A stretch of 64,000 nucleotides of DNA, taken from the NCBI RefSeq assembly GCF_003958645.1, contig NZ_RXLO01000005.1:372001-436000 (forward strand). The letters run 5' to 3'. The DNA is from Chitinophaga rhizosphaerae (GTDB lineage: Bacteria > Bacteroidota > Bacteroidia > Chitinophagales > Chitinophagaceae). Positions within the stretch are counted from its first letter, which is position 1, and each line of letters starts with the position of its first letter. The position numbers and the translations under genes were made by a program. Positions 9,674-17,456 of this stretch are shown here, in pieces. Under the pieces are notes generated by a model. It searched no databases and was not told where the DNA came from. It saw only the letters and a program-made list of their open reading frames with translations.

Positions 9674-10135
9674 ATGATCATCGACACATTAGCGAACGCA
9701 GGTTTATACGCCGGATTGGGCGACCGTTTTCAGACCGCCTTCCGCTGGCTCCGGGAAACTGACCTCGCGAGCCTCGAAACAGGGAAACACAGCATCGAGG
9801 GCGACCGTATCTTCGCCATCGTCAACGAGTACGATACCATTCCCGCCGAAAGCGAACAAATGGAATCCCACCGCAAACATATCGATGTGCAATACATCGT
9901 TTCGGGGGAAGAGCTGGTGGGGCACGATATGCTGCGCAACCAGCAGGTAAGCCGGCCGTACGACGATAACGACGATTTCATGCTGTATGCCGACCGTCCT
10001 TCTTTCTACACCAAACTCGCCGCAGGCGATTTCGCGGTTTTCTATCCCACCGATCTGCACATGCCCAATTTGATCTCCGGAAAGTCGGTTCCCGTGCGGA
10101 AGATCGTAATCAAGATCGCGACGGATAAAAAATAG
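9674..10135 (+). CDS. YhcH/YjgK/YiaL (NanQ-type) sugar anomerase-like protein
   Basis: The 153-residue cytoplasmic protein starts MIIDTLANAG; the ATG at 9674 is internal to a much longer spurious frame. It carries the family hallmarks SHRKHIDVQYIVSGEE, YADRPSFYTKLAAGDFAVFYPTDLHMP and the C-terminal KIVIKI strand; the conserved histidines and glutamates are the probable metal site. The founding E. coli member, NanQ, is an N-acetylneuraminate anomerase, and other family members occur in many sugar loci. Given the sialidase-like, fucosidase and GH2 genes nearby, a role in sugar anomer conversion fits, but the actual substrate is open. Confidence 0.88.
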   Translation: MIIDTLANAGLYAGLGDRFQTAFRWLRETDLASLETGKHSIEGDRIFAIVNEYDTIPAESEQMESHRKHIDVQYIVSGEELVGHDMLRNQQVSRPYDDNDDFMLYADRPSFYTKLAAGDFAVFYPTDLHMPNLISGKSVPVRKIVIKIATDKK

Positions 10136-10176
10136 CGGGGCTTTTACTAATTTGCGGCCGTATCTAAAAAGTTATC

Positions 10177-11370
10177 ATGTCTAATAAACGGTTCACACTG
10201 GCCTGGCTGGGCGGGAAAGAGTGGCTGGCGATGCTGCTCTGGTTCGGGTTGTCTATGGTGGTGGGCATCAAGGAATTCGCTGTCCATAATTATAACAACT
10301 ATACGATCTTCAAGCACGTATACCTGCATACCATTAACGGTCAAACGATCTACGGGCCTTATCCCGACGTGTATTTTGACGTGAATAATTACGGTGTGCT
10401 GTTCAGCGTACTCATCGCGCCGTTCGCCCTCATGCCCGACTGGCTGGGGAGCGTGCTGTGGGTGCTCACCAACGCGGCGGTGCTGATGCTGGCCATCCGG
10501 ACCCTGCCGCTGGGGCGTATCCAGCAGAACCTCATCATGATCTTCGCAAGCCATGAGCTGATGGCGGCGAGCAGCTATTTCCAGTTCAACCCCATCGTGG
10601 CCGCATGTATCATATTCGGCTATACGATGATGCGGAAGGAAAAGGATTTCTGGGCCGCTTGCTTCATCATGTTCGCAGCGTTTACCAAGCTCTACGGGAT
10701 CGTGGGGCTGGCGTTCTTCTTCTTTTCCCGCCACAAGCTCAAACTGATTGGCAGCTTAATACTCTGGAGCGCGATTTGGCTCGTACTGCCCATGGCGATC
10801 TCCTCACCGGAATTCGTGCTCCGCAGCTACCGCGAGTGGTACGAGGCGCTGGTGCTGAAGAACGATAAGAACGCGCAAATCGACCATGGCGTGGTATTGC
10901 AGGATATTTCCGCGATGGGTTTCATCAAGCGTACGTTCCGCCTGCCTTATTTACCGAACATCGTAGTGATGGGCCCGGCGCTGGTGCTCTTCGCCGCACA
11001 GTATATCTGGCTGAAATACTGCCATGACGTGCGCTACCAGCTGCTGATCCTCTGTTCCACGCTGCTGTTCACGGTACTGTATTCCAGCAGCTCCGAATCG
11101 CCTACCTACATCATCGCGTTCCCCGCGGCCTGCATCTGGTTCTTGCTGCAACCGCGGAGCACGGCGGCGAACATCTTCTTCGTGTACCTGCTCATCGGTA
11201 CCAGCTTCTCGCATTCCGACCTGGTGACGGCCTGGGTGAAACGTAACCTGGTAGTGCCTTACGCGGCAAAAGCGATGCCCAGCCTAATATTATGGCTGCT
11301 CATCGTATACCAGGTCCTGTCGCGGAGGTTTTTGCGCTGGCCGGGACCGGGAACGCAGTTTTCACATTAA
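10177..11370 (+). CDS. GT87-like integral membrane glycosyltransferase (DUF2029-type)
   Basis: The 397-residue polytopic protein has roughly ten membrane helices and a large first extracytoplasmic loop (about residues 32-75, with YGPYPDVYFDVNNYG), the pattern of GT-C fold enzymes of the GT87/DUF2029 group. These use lipid-linked sugar donors. The acidic residues of the first loop are the usual catalytic region, but I cannot name the acceptor. It starts 41 bp after the NanQ-like gene; since no other glycan-biosynthesis genes are present it may be a separate transcription unit. GC content and codon use match the neighbours. Confidence 0.72.
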   Translation: MSNKRFTLAWLGGKEWLAMLLWFGLSMVVGIKEFAVHNYNNYTIFKHVYLHTINGQTIYGPYPDVYFDVNNYGVLFSVLIAPFALMPDWLGSVLWVLTNAAVLMLAIRTLPLGRIQQNLIMIFASHELMAASSYFQFNPIVAACIIFGYTMMRKEKDFWAACFIMFAAFTKLYGIVGLAFFFFSRHKLKLIGSLILWSAIWLVLPMAISSPEFVLRSYREWYEALVLKNDKNAQIDHGVVLQDISAMGFIKRTFRLPYLPNIVVMGPALVLFAAQYIWLKYCHDVRYQLLILCSTLLFTVLYSSSSESPTYIIAFPAACIWFLLQPRSTAANIFFVYLLIGTSFSHSDLVTAWVKRNLVVPYAAKAMPSLILWLLIVYQVLSRRFLRWPGPGTQFSH

Positions 11371-11432
11371 TTTCATCTTGTAGTAACACAGGGGAAACAT
11401 CCGGCGGGGATATTGCATCAAAATTGCAAATT

Positions 11433-12902
11433 ATGTATCTGAATCGCCGGAAGCTTCCCCTGTTTCCTTTAGCCTTTGCATCCATGCTGGGCGCTTGTAA
11501 CAACAACGACAAACCTAACGAAGAACCCCAGCTCCCCGAGCTGAAATCTTATTCCGTAACGCCCTCGCTCGTGAAAACGATGCCGGGTTTCGGCGATGTG
11601 AAGATCATCCCGCTCATCAGCTCCGACGATAAACTGGAAGGCACTCCCAATTTCGTGTACGGCGCGCAGCCCGACGGTGGCGGCATGCTGAAAGACCCTT
11701 CCGGCAAAGGTTTTGTCATGGTACAGAACCACGAGATCCTTTTTTCCGTATCCCGTTTGTATCTCGACAATAACCTCAAACCGCTCCGCGGCGAATATAT
11801 CGTAGACGCAAAAGGCGGCAAGATGCGCCTCTGCTCGGCCACCATGGCCACTCCGGAAGAGCATGGCTTTGGCCCCCTGTTCCTCACCGCCGGTGAATCC
11901 GACGGGGAATCCATGATCCACGGCATTCCGCCCTTCGCATCTGCGGGCGACAAACAAACCGACCGTACCCTGCCCGCACTGGGTAAGTGCAGCGCCGAAA
12001 ACGCCGTGCCTTTGCCCAAAACCGTATATCCCGGTAAAACCGTCATCTTCATCGGCGAAGACGAAAGCTCCCGCCAGGGCCTGGGCCAGGTGAATATTTA
12101 TGTAACCGCTTCCGCCGGCAACATGACCAACGGCACGCTGTACATGCTGCGCCGCAAAGACCTCAAGACCGTGGAAACCGATATGGAAGTCGGTAAAACC
12201 TACGATGTGGAGTTTGTACCCTATGAAAACGTAGCCGCCAGCACCGGCGCGCAACTCGCCGCACAAACGGTCGACAAGAAAGCGATCCAGTTTGCCCGTG
12301 TGGAAGACCTGGATTACGGCAAAGGCAGCGCCGCCAACAACCGCAAGCTGTACTTCACGGCAACCGGTGTAAGCCAGGCCGACAAAACCACGCCGGTAGA
12401 AGGGCTTACCATGTGGGGCCGCGTATACCAGCTGGAACTGGACGCAGCAGATCCCCTGAAAGGCAAGCTTACCCCCATGGTAGACGGGAACACTGATCCC
12501 GGCAACAGCATCGTGAACCCCGACAACCTGTGCGTAACGCAGAACTTCGTCTACATCCAGGAAGACGGAGACTCTTACTACAAAGCCAACAAGCACGACG
12601 GCCGCATCTGGCAGTACAACCTCGCTACCAAGGAAATGAAGCCTTTCCTGGAAATGAACCACCGCAGAGACGATGCCACGTTCAACGGCAAATACAATCC
12701 CGGGAACGATATCCGCCTCAGCAGCTGGGAATACGGCGCCATGTACGATATCTCCGAGCTTACCGGCCGGCCCAACACGTTCATCGTAAATATTCATCCC
12801 CATACCTGGGTAGACGATAAATTCCGCAACGCAGACGGCTCCGGCATTACCACCAACAGGGAAGGCGGGCAAACGGTTATCGTAACCGGTGTACCTCGTT
12901 AA
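11433..12902 (+). CDS. PhoX-like (DUF839) lipoprotein
   Basis: The 489-residue product starts MYLNRRKLPLFPLAFASMLGAC, a lipoprotein signal with lipobox LGAC. I chose the ATG at 11433 over the upstream in-frame start at 11292, which lies within the previous gene. The body resembles PhoX/DUF839 beta-propellers: VMVQNHEILFSVSRLY near the N-terminus, an IGEDESSRQG strip, NPDNLCVTQNFVYIQEDG, and SSWEYGAMYDISE with INIHPHTW-like ends. PhoX enzymes are calcium- and iron-dependent phosphatases, but many family members are uncharacterised and this one lacks a Tat motif. Activity as a phosphatase is therefore uncertain. An intrinsic terminator follows 52 bp downstream. Confidence 0.78.
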   Translation: MYLNRRKLPLFPLAFASMLGACNNNDKPNEEPQLPELKSYSVTPSLVKTMPGFGDVKIIPLISSDDKLEGTPNFVYGAQPDGGGMLKDPSGKGFVMVQNHEILFSVSRLYLDNNLKPLRGEYIVDAKGGKMRLCSATMATPEEHGFGPLFLTAGESDGESMIHGIPPFASAGDKQTDRTLPALGKCSAENAVPLPKTVYPGKTVIFIGEDESSRQGLGQVNIYVTASAGNMTNGTLYMLRRKDLKTVETDMEVGKTYDVEFVPYENVAASTGAQLAAQTVDKKAIQFARVEDLDYGKGSAANNRKLYFTATGVSQADKTTPVEGLTMWGRVYQLELDAADPLKGKLTPMVDGNTDPGNSIVNPDNLCVTQNFVYIQEDGDSYYKANKHDGRIWQYNLATKEMKPFLEMNHRRDDATFNGKYNPGNDIRLSSWEYGAMYDISELTGRPNTFIVNIHPHTWVDDKFRNADGSGITTNREGGQTVIVTGVPR

Positions 12903-12953
12903 ACCTATGATTGAGTAGTCCCCCTTTTATTCTTAGCACTATAAACACGAAGG

Positions 12954-12981
12954 GTTCCCCTGTTTCCAGGGGAACTTTTTT
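12954..12981 (+). terminator. Intrinsic terminator
   Basis: A nine-bp GC-rich stem (12954-12962 with 12967-12975), a TTTC loop and a run of six T follow the PhoX-like gene. The next gene starts only 17 bp later, so that gene needs its own promoter, partial read-through or transcription from within this region. Confidence 0.85.
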
Positions 12982-12997
12982 CGTAAAAAGCGGAAAT

Positions 12998-14758
12998 ATG
13001 AATAGACCCGTAAAATGGATTTTAGCGCTTTGCGCGGGATGGATGGTCTGCTGGGCGGCCTGCGGCCGGAAGCCGGACAACTTCGATGCGCAGATCCGCA
13101 ATATGTTGCTGGAGCAGACGGATACCTTACAACGGCGGACAGACAGTTTACTGGCCATGGCCGAACGGGGCGAAAGCGAAGCGGCGCTGCAGGCGGCTTT
13201 CCTGGATTGCCGGCGGGCGTACAAGCAGCTGGAGTGGTTCAGTGAGTACTACGCGCCGGGCACGTCGCGGCTGCTGAATGGGCCGCCGTTGCCGGAAGTG
13301 GAAACAGAGGAAACGAAAATGGCCGATCCTGCCGGGTTGCAGGTGGTGGAGGAATCTTTGTACCCGCTGGAAAGGGAATCCCTCGCGCCGGCGGTCCGTT
13401 CTTTCGCGGCGTCTATCATCGCGCTTCGGCACACGGCCAATAATACCCTTTTCGATACCGCCCACGTGTTCGACGCGGCGCGCATGGCCATGTTCCGCCT
13501 GGCGGCGCTGGGTTTGAGCGGGTTCGATACGCCGCTCAGCCGGCAGGGCATCGAAGAAGCGCGGGAGACGCTGGCTTCCGTGAAATTTCTTATGGGGATG
13601 ATCGGCGCGCCGGATACATTGCTTCACCGCTTTGAAACAGCGTCTGCGGCCGCGAAGGGTTCGCCGGAAACGTTCGATTTCGCGGGATATTATGCCACGC
13701 AGCTGCATCCATTGACGCGCGCGATGACGCAGTGGTATAACGTTGCGGGATATCCGCAGGTGAAGGAATTGCTGGCCATCGATCCGCTGGCGGGCTCGTT
13801 GTTTGACAGCGGTGCCATCCGTGCGGCGTTTTTCGTCCATCAGCCGGATGCTATCCCTACACCGGAAAAGACCGCGCTGGGAAAGTTGCTTTTCCATGAC
13901 CCGAAACTCGCCGGCACCGGGAACCGCAGCTGCGCATCCTGCCACCACCCGGACAAAGCATTTACGGACGGCCTGGCCCGGAACGTGTCGCTGCACGGAG
14001 GCGGGCCTATTGCGCGGAACACGCCGACGGTGATGTATGCGGGCCTGCAACAGGGCCAGTTTTACGATATGCGTTCGCCCACGCTGGAGAACCAGGTGAT
14101 GGACGTGCTCCAGAATCCCCATGAAATGCAATCCTCCGCGGCAAACGTGGCGCAATGGATCACCCGCGATTCCGCGATGCGCAGGATGTTCGTGCAGGCG
14201 TTCCCGGACATGGGGGATTCCGTGCGGCCGCGCTTCGTGATGGCGGCCATTGCGGCGTACATCCGTTCTTTGCAGCCGTTCTCTTCACCGTTCGATGCGT
14301 TCATGCGGGGCGACGGGGAGATCGGGGAGGAGGAACGCCGCGGTTTCAACGTATTCATGGGCAAAGCGAAATGCGCCACCTGTCACTTTTTGCCGCTTTT
14401 CAACGGAACGGCGGCGCCGGCGTTCACTTCCACGGAATCCGAAGTATTGGGTGTGCCCGCATCGCCCAATAGCCGCAAACTCGACGGTGACAGCGGCCGC
14501 TATGCGCATGTGCCGCTGGAACCATTGCTTTTCGCTTTCAAAACACCGACGCTGCGCAACATCGCCAAAACGGCGCCGTACATGCATAACGGCGCTTACC
14601 GTACACTGGCGGAAGTGGCGGACTTTTACGATACAGGCGGCGCCGCCGGCATCGGGATATCGCTTCCCAACCAGACCCTGCCGCCAGATTCGCTCCGGCT
14701 CACGGACCGGGAAAAGCAGGATCTCGTGCGCTTCCTGGAGAGTTTGACGGACCGTTAG
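12998..14758 (+). CDS. Di-haem cytochrome c peroxidase-family lipoprotein
   Basis: The 586-residue product has a lipoprotein signal with the candidate lipid cysteine at about residue 22 (WAAC). Two CXXCH haem sites are visible, CASCH (about 312-316) and CATCH (about 459-463), and the TPEKTALGKLLFHDPKLAG and FKTPTLRNIAKTAPYMHNG motifs are typical of the bacterial cytochrome c peroxidase/MauG family. Residues 30-280 form an extra helical N-terminal region, which in Bacteroidota is often imelysin-like and linked to iron handling. I chose the ATG at 12998; the frame from 12911 would run through the terminator hairpin. It probably acts at the periplasmic face of a membrane, reducing peroxide or oxidising a partner. 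Confidence 0.88.
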   Translation: MNRPVKWILALCAGWMVCWAACGRKPDNFDAQIRNMLLEQTDTLQRRTDSLLAMAERGESEAALQAAFLDCRRAYKQLEWFSEYYAPGTSRLLNGPPLPEVETEETKMADPAGLQVVEESLYPLERESLAPAVRSFAASIIALRHTANNTLFDTAHVFDAARMAMFRLAALGLSGFDTPLSRQGIEEARETLASVKFLMGMIGAPDTLLHRFETASAAAKGSPETFDFAGYYATQLHPLTRAMTQWYNVAGYPQVKELLAIDPLAGSLFDSGAIRAAFFVHQPDAIPTPEKTALGKLLFHDPKLAGTGNRSCASCHHPDKAFTDGLARNVSLHGGGPIARNTPTVMYAGLQQGQFYDMRSPTLENQVMDVLQNPHEMQSSAANVAQWITRDSAMRRMFVQAFPDMGDSVRPRFVMAAIAAYIRSLQPFSSPFDAFMRGDGEIGEEERRGFNVFMGKAKCATCHFLPLFNGTAAPAFTSTESEVLGVPASPNSRKLDGDSGRYAHVPLEPLLFAFKTPTLRNIAKTAPYMHNGAYRTLAEVADFYDTGGAAGIGISLPNQTLPPDSLRLTDREKQDLVRFLESLTDR

Positions 14759-14854
14759 AAGGGTTGTTAAATGCGTGAGGAATGACAGATAATCGACTGA
14801 AAATCCTTAACTTAGAAGAAGTACGCTTCATCTGTCACCAAAACAACTACGCAT

Positions 14855-15859
14855 ATGAACAGGATAAACCATGCAATCCTGGGGTTGACGGCGTTATTGT
14901 TGGCCCAGGGCGCACAAGCCCAGCATATTCCCAAAAAGATGTACATCAAGGTAGCCGGTGGTTACTTTTTCAGTGTTTCGCCGGGTCAGTTCCCGGACGT
15001 AGGCCCTTATCCTCCCAGAGACATCCGTAATAATGTGAACCCTGCTTCGGGCGCGGTCACGGAAGTATTCGAAAAGGTGTTGACAGGGTCTTACGGCGAA
15101 GGGGTGCGCGGCGGCATCTCCATTGGATATAATTTTAACAAGAACGTGGCTATTGAGGGCACGTTCAACTATTACCACAGTAAAAACAACCTGATGACGC
15201 GGAACGTCAGCGTGTTCGAGGGGCTCAACAAAGACGCGGCCCGCATCGAGTCGGACGGCCACGTGAATGCGATCGATTTTGCGCCCAGCCTCGTGCTGAG
15301 CCCGGGATACGAAAAGTTTAACCCTTATGTGCGCTTCGGATTCGTGGTGCCGCTGTGGGGGAGGCTTTTCATCGAAACGGAAGCGATGCGGATGAGCCGT
15401 CCTGCCGGGCTGCCGCTGCCTGCGGGCGCCATGGTGCGCACGGATATTTCCCGGAAAGAGGAGATCAAGCCAAACCCTACCATCGGTTTCCAGGGCGCGA
15501 TGGGCTTTAACTATAACGTTTCCCGGCGGATAGACGTGTTTGCCGAAGCGGAATACCGCAATGTGCCGGTGAGGAGCAAGAGCAAGGAGGTGACTGAATA
15601 CAATGAGACCAATAAAGTGGTGAATTTACAGTCGGGCCAGGAATTAAGCCAGCTCCCTGGCCGGTCGATCGGGGACCTGAGCACGGCAGAGCGCGAAACC
15701 AGGTACGTGACCGTGCTGGACGAGGGCTCCAACACGCCTACGGGCACATCCGGCTCAAAAACGATTTACAAGCATGATAATGCCCCTGCCAACGACCTGA
15801 AGTCGTACATTAACATCGGTGGTCTGGGGCTGAATGCGGGAGTCCGCATCAAATTCTGA
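14855..15859 (+). CDS. Outer-membrane beta-barrel protein
   Basis: The 334-residue product has a signal peptide (MNRINHAILGLTALLLAQGAQAQ) and then alternating amphipathic strands such as GGISIGYNFNKNVAIEGTFNYY, NPYVRFGFVVPL and NVSRRIDVFAEAEYRNVPV. It ends in the aromatic C-terminal residue expected for outer-membrane insertion (RIKF). A porin- or OmpW/OmpA-type eight-strand barrel is likely. A long loop around residues 245-310 is polar. No substrate can be inferred. A strong terminator follows nine bases downstream, and the gene stands alone between the peroxidase and a small-RNA-like unit. Confidence 0.82.
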   Translation: MNRINHAILGLTALLLAQGAQAQHIPKKMYIKVAGGYFFSVSPGQFPDVGPYPPRDIRNNVNPASGAVTEVFEKVLTGSYGEGVRGGISIGYNFNKNVAIEGTFNYYHSKNNLMTRNVSVFEGLNKDAARIESDGHVNAIDFAPSLVLSPGYEKFNPYVRFGFVVPLWGRLFIETEAMRMSRPAGLPLPAGAMVRTDISRKEEIKPNPTIGFQGAMGFNYNVSRRIDVFAEAEYRNVPVRSKSKEVTEYNETNKVVNLQSGQELSQLPGRSIGDLSTAERETRYVTVLDEGSNTPTGTSGSKTIYKHDNAPANDLKSYINIGGLGLNAGVRIKF

Positions 15860-15867
15860 TGATTTTT

Positions 15868-15904
15868 CCGGCGGCGCAAACGGCCCGTTGAGCCGCCGGT
15901 TTTT
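15868..15904 (+). terminator. Intrinsic terminator
   Basis: An eight-bp all-GC stem (15868-15875 with 15892-15899) and a following run of five T sit just after the stop of the outer-membrane barrel gene. Confidence 0.87.
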
Positions 15905-15922
15905 CTTTCCAGGTATTTTTAC

Positions 15923-15930
15923 TATATTTG
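15923..15930 (+). promoter_or_regulatory. TAnnTTTG-type -7 promoter element
   Basis: TATATTTG matches the Bacteroidota -7 consensus exactly and sits five to seven bases before the probable 5' end of the small transcript described next. No convincing TTG lies at -33, where the T-rich tail of the preceding terminator falls. Confidence 0.6.
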
Positions 15931-16128
15931 CTGAATGTCAGGATTGATCATACAGCCCATTATCCGCATCGCCCGGTACGCTACACCGGTTGCAGGGCCC
16001 ACGTATGCCTGCAACAACGTATCATTCAGGACATTTTGCAAGAAGTTGTATTACTGCTCAAATTTTAAGGACTTCAATACGCTTGCCCTGAACCGCTAAA
16101 AAATGTGTCTCCGGGTTCAGGGGTTTTT
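15931..16128 (+). ncRNA. Candidate structured small RNA (or leaderless 54-codon ORF)
   Basis: This roughly 190-nt unit has its own -7 element at 15923 and an intrinsic terminator at 16086-16128. Within it the 5' end CTGAATG (15931) can pair with a downstream CATTCAG, enclosing a CCGGT/ACCGG hairpin and a perfect GTTGCAGG/CCTGCAAC hairpin. It also contains an open frame of 54 codons from ATG 15935 to TAA 16099 that would be nearly leaderless and whose product has no recognisable domain. The independent promoter, the terminator and the nested helices favour a non-coding RNA. The length would suit a 6S-type RNA, but I cannot confirm that. Both readings are kept open. Confidence 0.5.
16086..16128 (+). 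terminator. Intrinsic terminator of the small transcript
   Basis: A nine-bp stem CCCTGAACC (16086-16094) pairs with GGTTCAGGG (16114-16122), with a 19-base loop, and five T follow. It overlaps the end of the 54-codon frame. Confidence 0.78.
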
Positions 16129-16167
16129 CTTACTGCTTTTATTTCGATGCTAAATTGAATTGCTCAG

Positions 16168-16353
16168 ATGCGAAATCGGGAAAAGGTTTCCATCGGCGGC
16201 ATGATTTTGCTCGTTTTGGTGATCGCCAACGCGCTGATACTGCGCACTGCGCTGACCACTGATGCGGGCTGGTACCGGGCTTTATACATATCCCTGCCAT
16301 TGCTGCTGATTGTTTTAATCGGAATGTTCCGAAAGCCCGGTGCGAAGCCATAA
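16168..16353 (+). CDS. Small two-helix membrane protein, hypothetical
   Basis: The 61-residue product has two hydrophobic helices (IGGMILLVLVIANALIL and ALYISLPLLLIVLIGMF), a short connecting loop (TTDAGWYR) and a basic C-terminal tail (RKPGAKP). That pattern suits a small inner-membrane protein. It starts 39 bp after the small-transcript terminator and lies 54 bp before the GreA/Rnk-like gene. Two frames on the opposite strand overlap it but lack any comparable pattern. The function is unknown. Confidence 0.6.
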   Translation: MRNREKVSIGGMILLVLVIANALILRTALTTDAGWYRALYISLPLLLIVLIGMFRKPGAKP

Positions 16354-16407
16354 GAACCGCGCCGGAAGGCCATTATCATTCATTTAATTTTATTTAAATC
16401 TTTTACC

Positions 16408-16806
16408 ATGCAAAAGAAACAGCAACCTATTTTCAGGAAGGATGACTATGAAGTGATCCAGACCTGCCTGCAGGAAGGCGCGAGGGAGAGTACTTTCGGT
16501 CCGGCAGTCGTGGAATCGCTGCTGGCGGATTTCAAGAAAGGCAGGCTGGTGAGCAAGGACGCGTTCCCCGCAGACGTAGTACGGCTCAATTCCCGGGTGG
16601 TTATCCAGGAAACGGATAAGCCCAGGGAAATGGAGGTGACCGTTGTTTTACCTGAACAAGCCGATATCAAACAAAGAAAAATATCCGTTATGGCGCCCGT
16701 GGGCGTTGCCCTCATTGGTTTTGGAAAAGGCCAGGAAGTGATGTGGCAAGTGCCCGGCGGGAAGAAAAAGTTTACGATTAAAGAAGTGTTTAACGAAAAA
16801 GACTGA
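16408..16806 (+). CDS. GreA/GreB-type C-terminal domain protein (Rnk-like)
   Basis: The 132-residue product carries the FKBP-like C-terminal domain of GreA/GreB and Rnk: VVRLNSRVVIQETDKPREMEVTVVLPEQAD, then ISVMAPVGVALIGFGKGQEVMWQVPGG and the KFTIKEV end. It lacks the long N-terminal coiled coil with acidic tip used for transcript cleavage, so it is more like Rnk, which binds RNA polymerase and is called a regulator of nucleoside diphosphate kinase in E. coli. It is monocistronic, with a strong terminator directly after it. Confidence 0.85.
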   Translation: MQKKQQPIFRKDDYEVIQTCLQEGARESTFGPAVVESLLADFKKGRLVSKDAFPADVVRLNSRVVIQETDKPREMEVTVVLPEQADIKQRKISVMAPVGVALIGFGKGQEVMWQVPGGKKKFTIKEVFNEKD

Positions 16807-16829
16807 TAGCTCTAATTGGAATTTACAAT

Positions 16830-16860
16830 AACGGGCGCCTTTTGAGGCGCCCGTTTTATT
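16830..16860 (+). terminator. Intrinsic terminator
   Basis: A nine-bp GC-rich stem (16832-16840 with 16845-16853), a TTTG loop and a T-rich tail lie 26 bp downstream of the Rnk-like gene. The A-rich left flank allows some function on the other strand for the convergent lipoprotein gene ending at 16922. Confidence 0.88.
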
Positions 16861-16921
16861 ATTGGTGCCAGGCGTTCCGTGAAGGTAATTGTTGAAAAAA
16901 TTGGTAATAAGATGTCTAAAA

Positions 16922-17449
16922 TTATTCAATATCTCTTTTAGGATCTCCTCCTTCCATCAGGAAGAATTTTTTACAAGCTGGGGCGTTACATCCGTAAAAA
17001 TTAGTTGTATCGTCATTTGAAATTGTGAAAAATGATCCAGCATTAATACTATAACTGAATAGTTTACGATCAATTTCTACGGATCCTTTTACTTCACACG
17101 GTAGTACATAGTATAAGTATGAAAAATCGTGCATATCAATCGGATCCCCATTTTTTAATATTGTCTCTATGGACTCATTCGTCAGGCTCCAGTTTTTACA
17201 CTTGTAAACCATGCTGTCATTGGGTGTCGCGTCTTTTAACGCCCAAGTAATGGATATTACCTTAATGACAGAGGTGGGGGTCAGCGCTATTTTTTTCAGG
17301 CTATTGCTAACTAGGGTGTCTGCTGGAGTTATTTTGATGACCGCCGTTGGATTCGAGCTGTCTTGCTCTTTACTTACTGCGTGATTTCTGGAGTTGCAAG
17401 CGGTCAATCCAGCCCACCCTACAATCAAGATCAAATAAACGAGTTTCAT
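16922..17449 (-). CDS. AT-rich lipoprotein, candidate immunity protein for the RHS amidase toxin
   Basis: The 175-residue product has a lipoprotein signal (MKLVYLILIVGWAGLTAC, lipobox LTAC) and a mature part with several cysteines (YKCKNW, LPCEVK, YGCNAPACKK). It begins seven bases after the stop of the RHS-amidase gene and shares its low GC content. A membrane-anchored periplasmic protein encoded directly after a secreted peptidoglycan amidase-like effector is the order expected of an effector and its immunity protein. The family is not one I recognise, so the immunity role is an inference from position, lipoprotein signal and effector type. Confidence 0.72.
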   Translation of the reverse strand: MKLVYLILIVGWAGLTACNSRNHAVSKEQDSSNPTAVIKITPADTLVSNSLKKIALTPTSVIKVISITWALKDATPNDSMVYKCKNWSLTNESIETILKNGDPIDMHDFSYLYYVLPCEVKGSVEIDRKLFSYSINAGSFFTISNDDTTNFYGCNAPACKKFFLMEGGDPKRDIE

Positions 17450-17456
17450 AGAAAAT

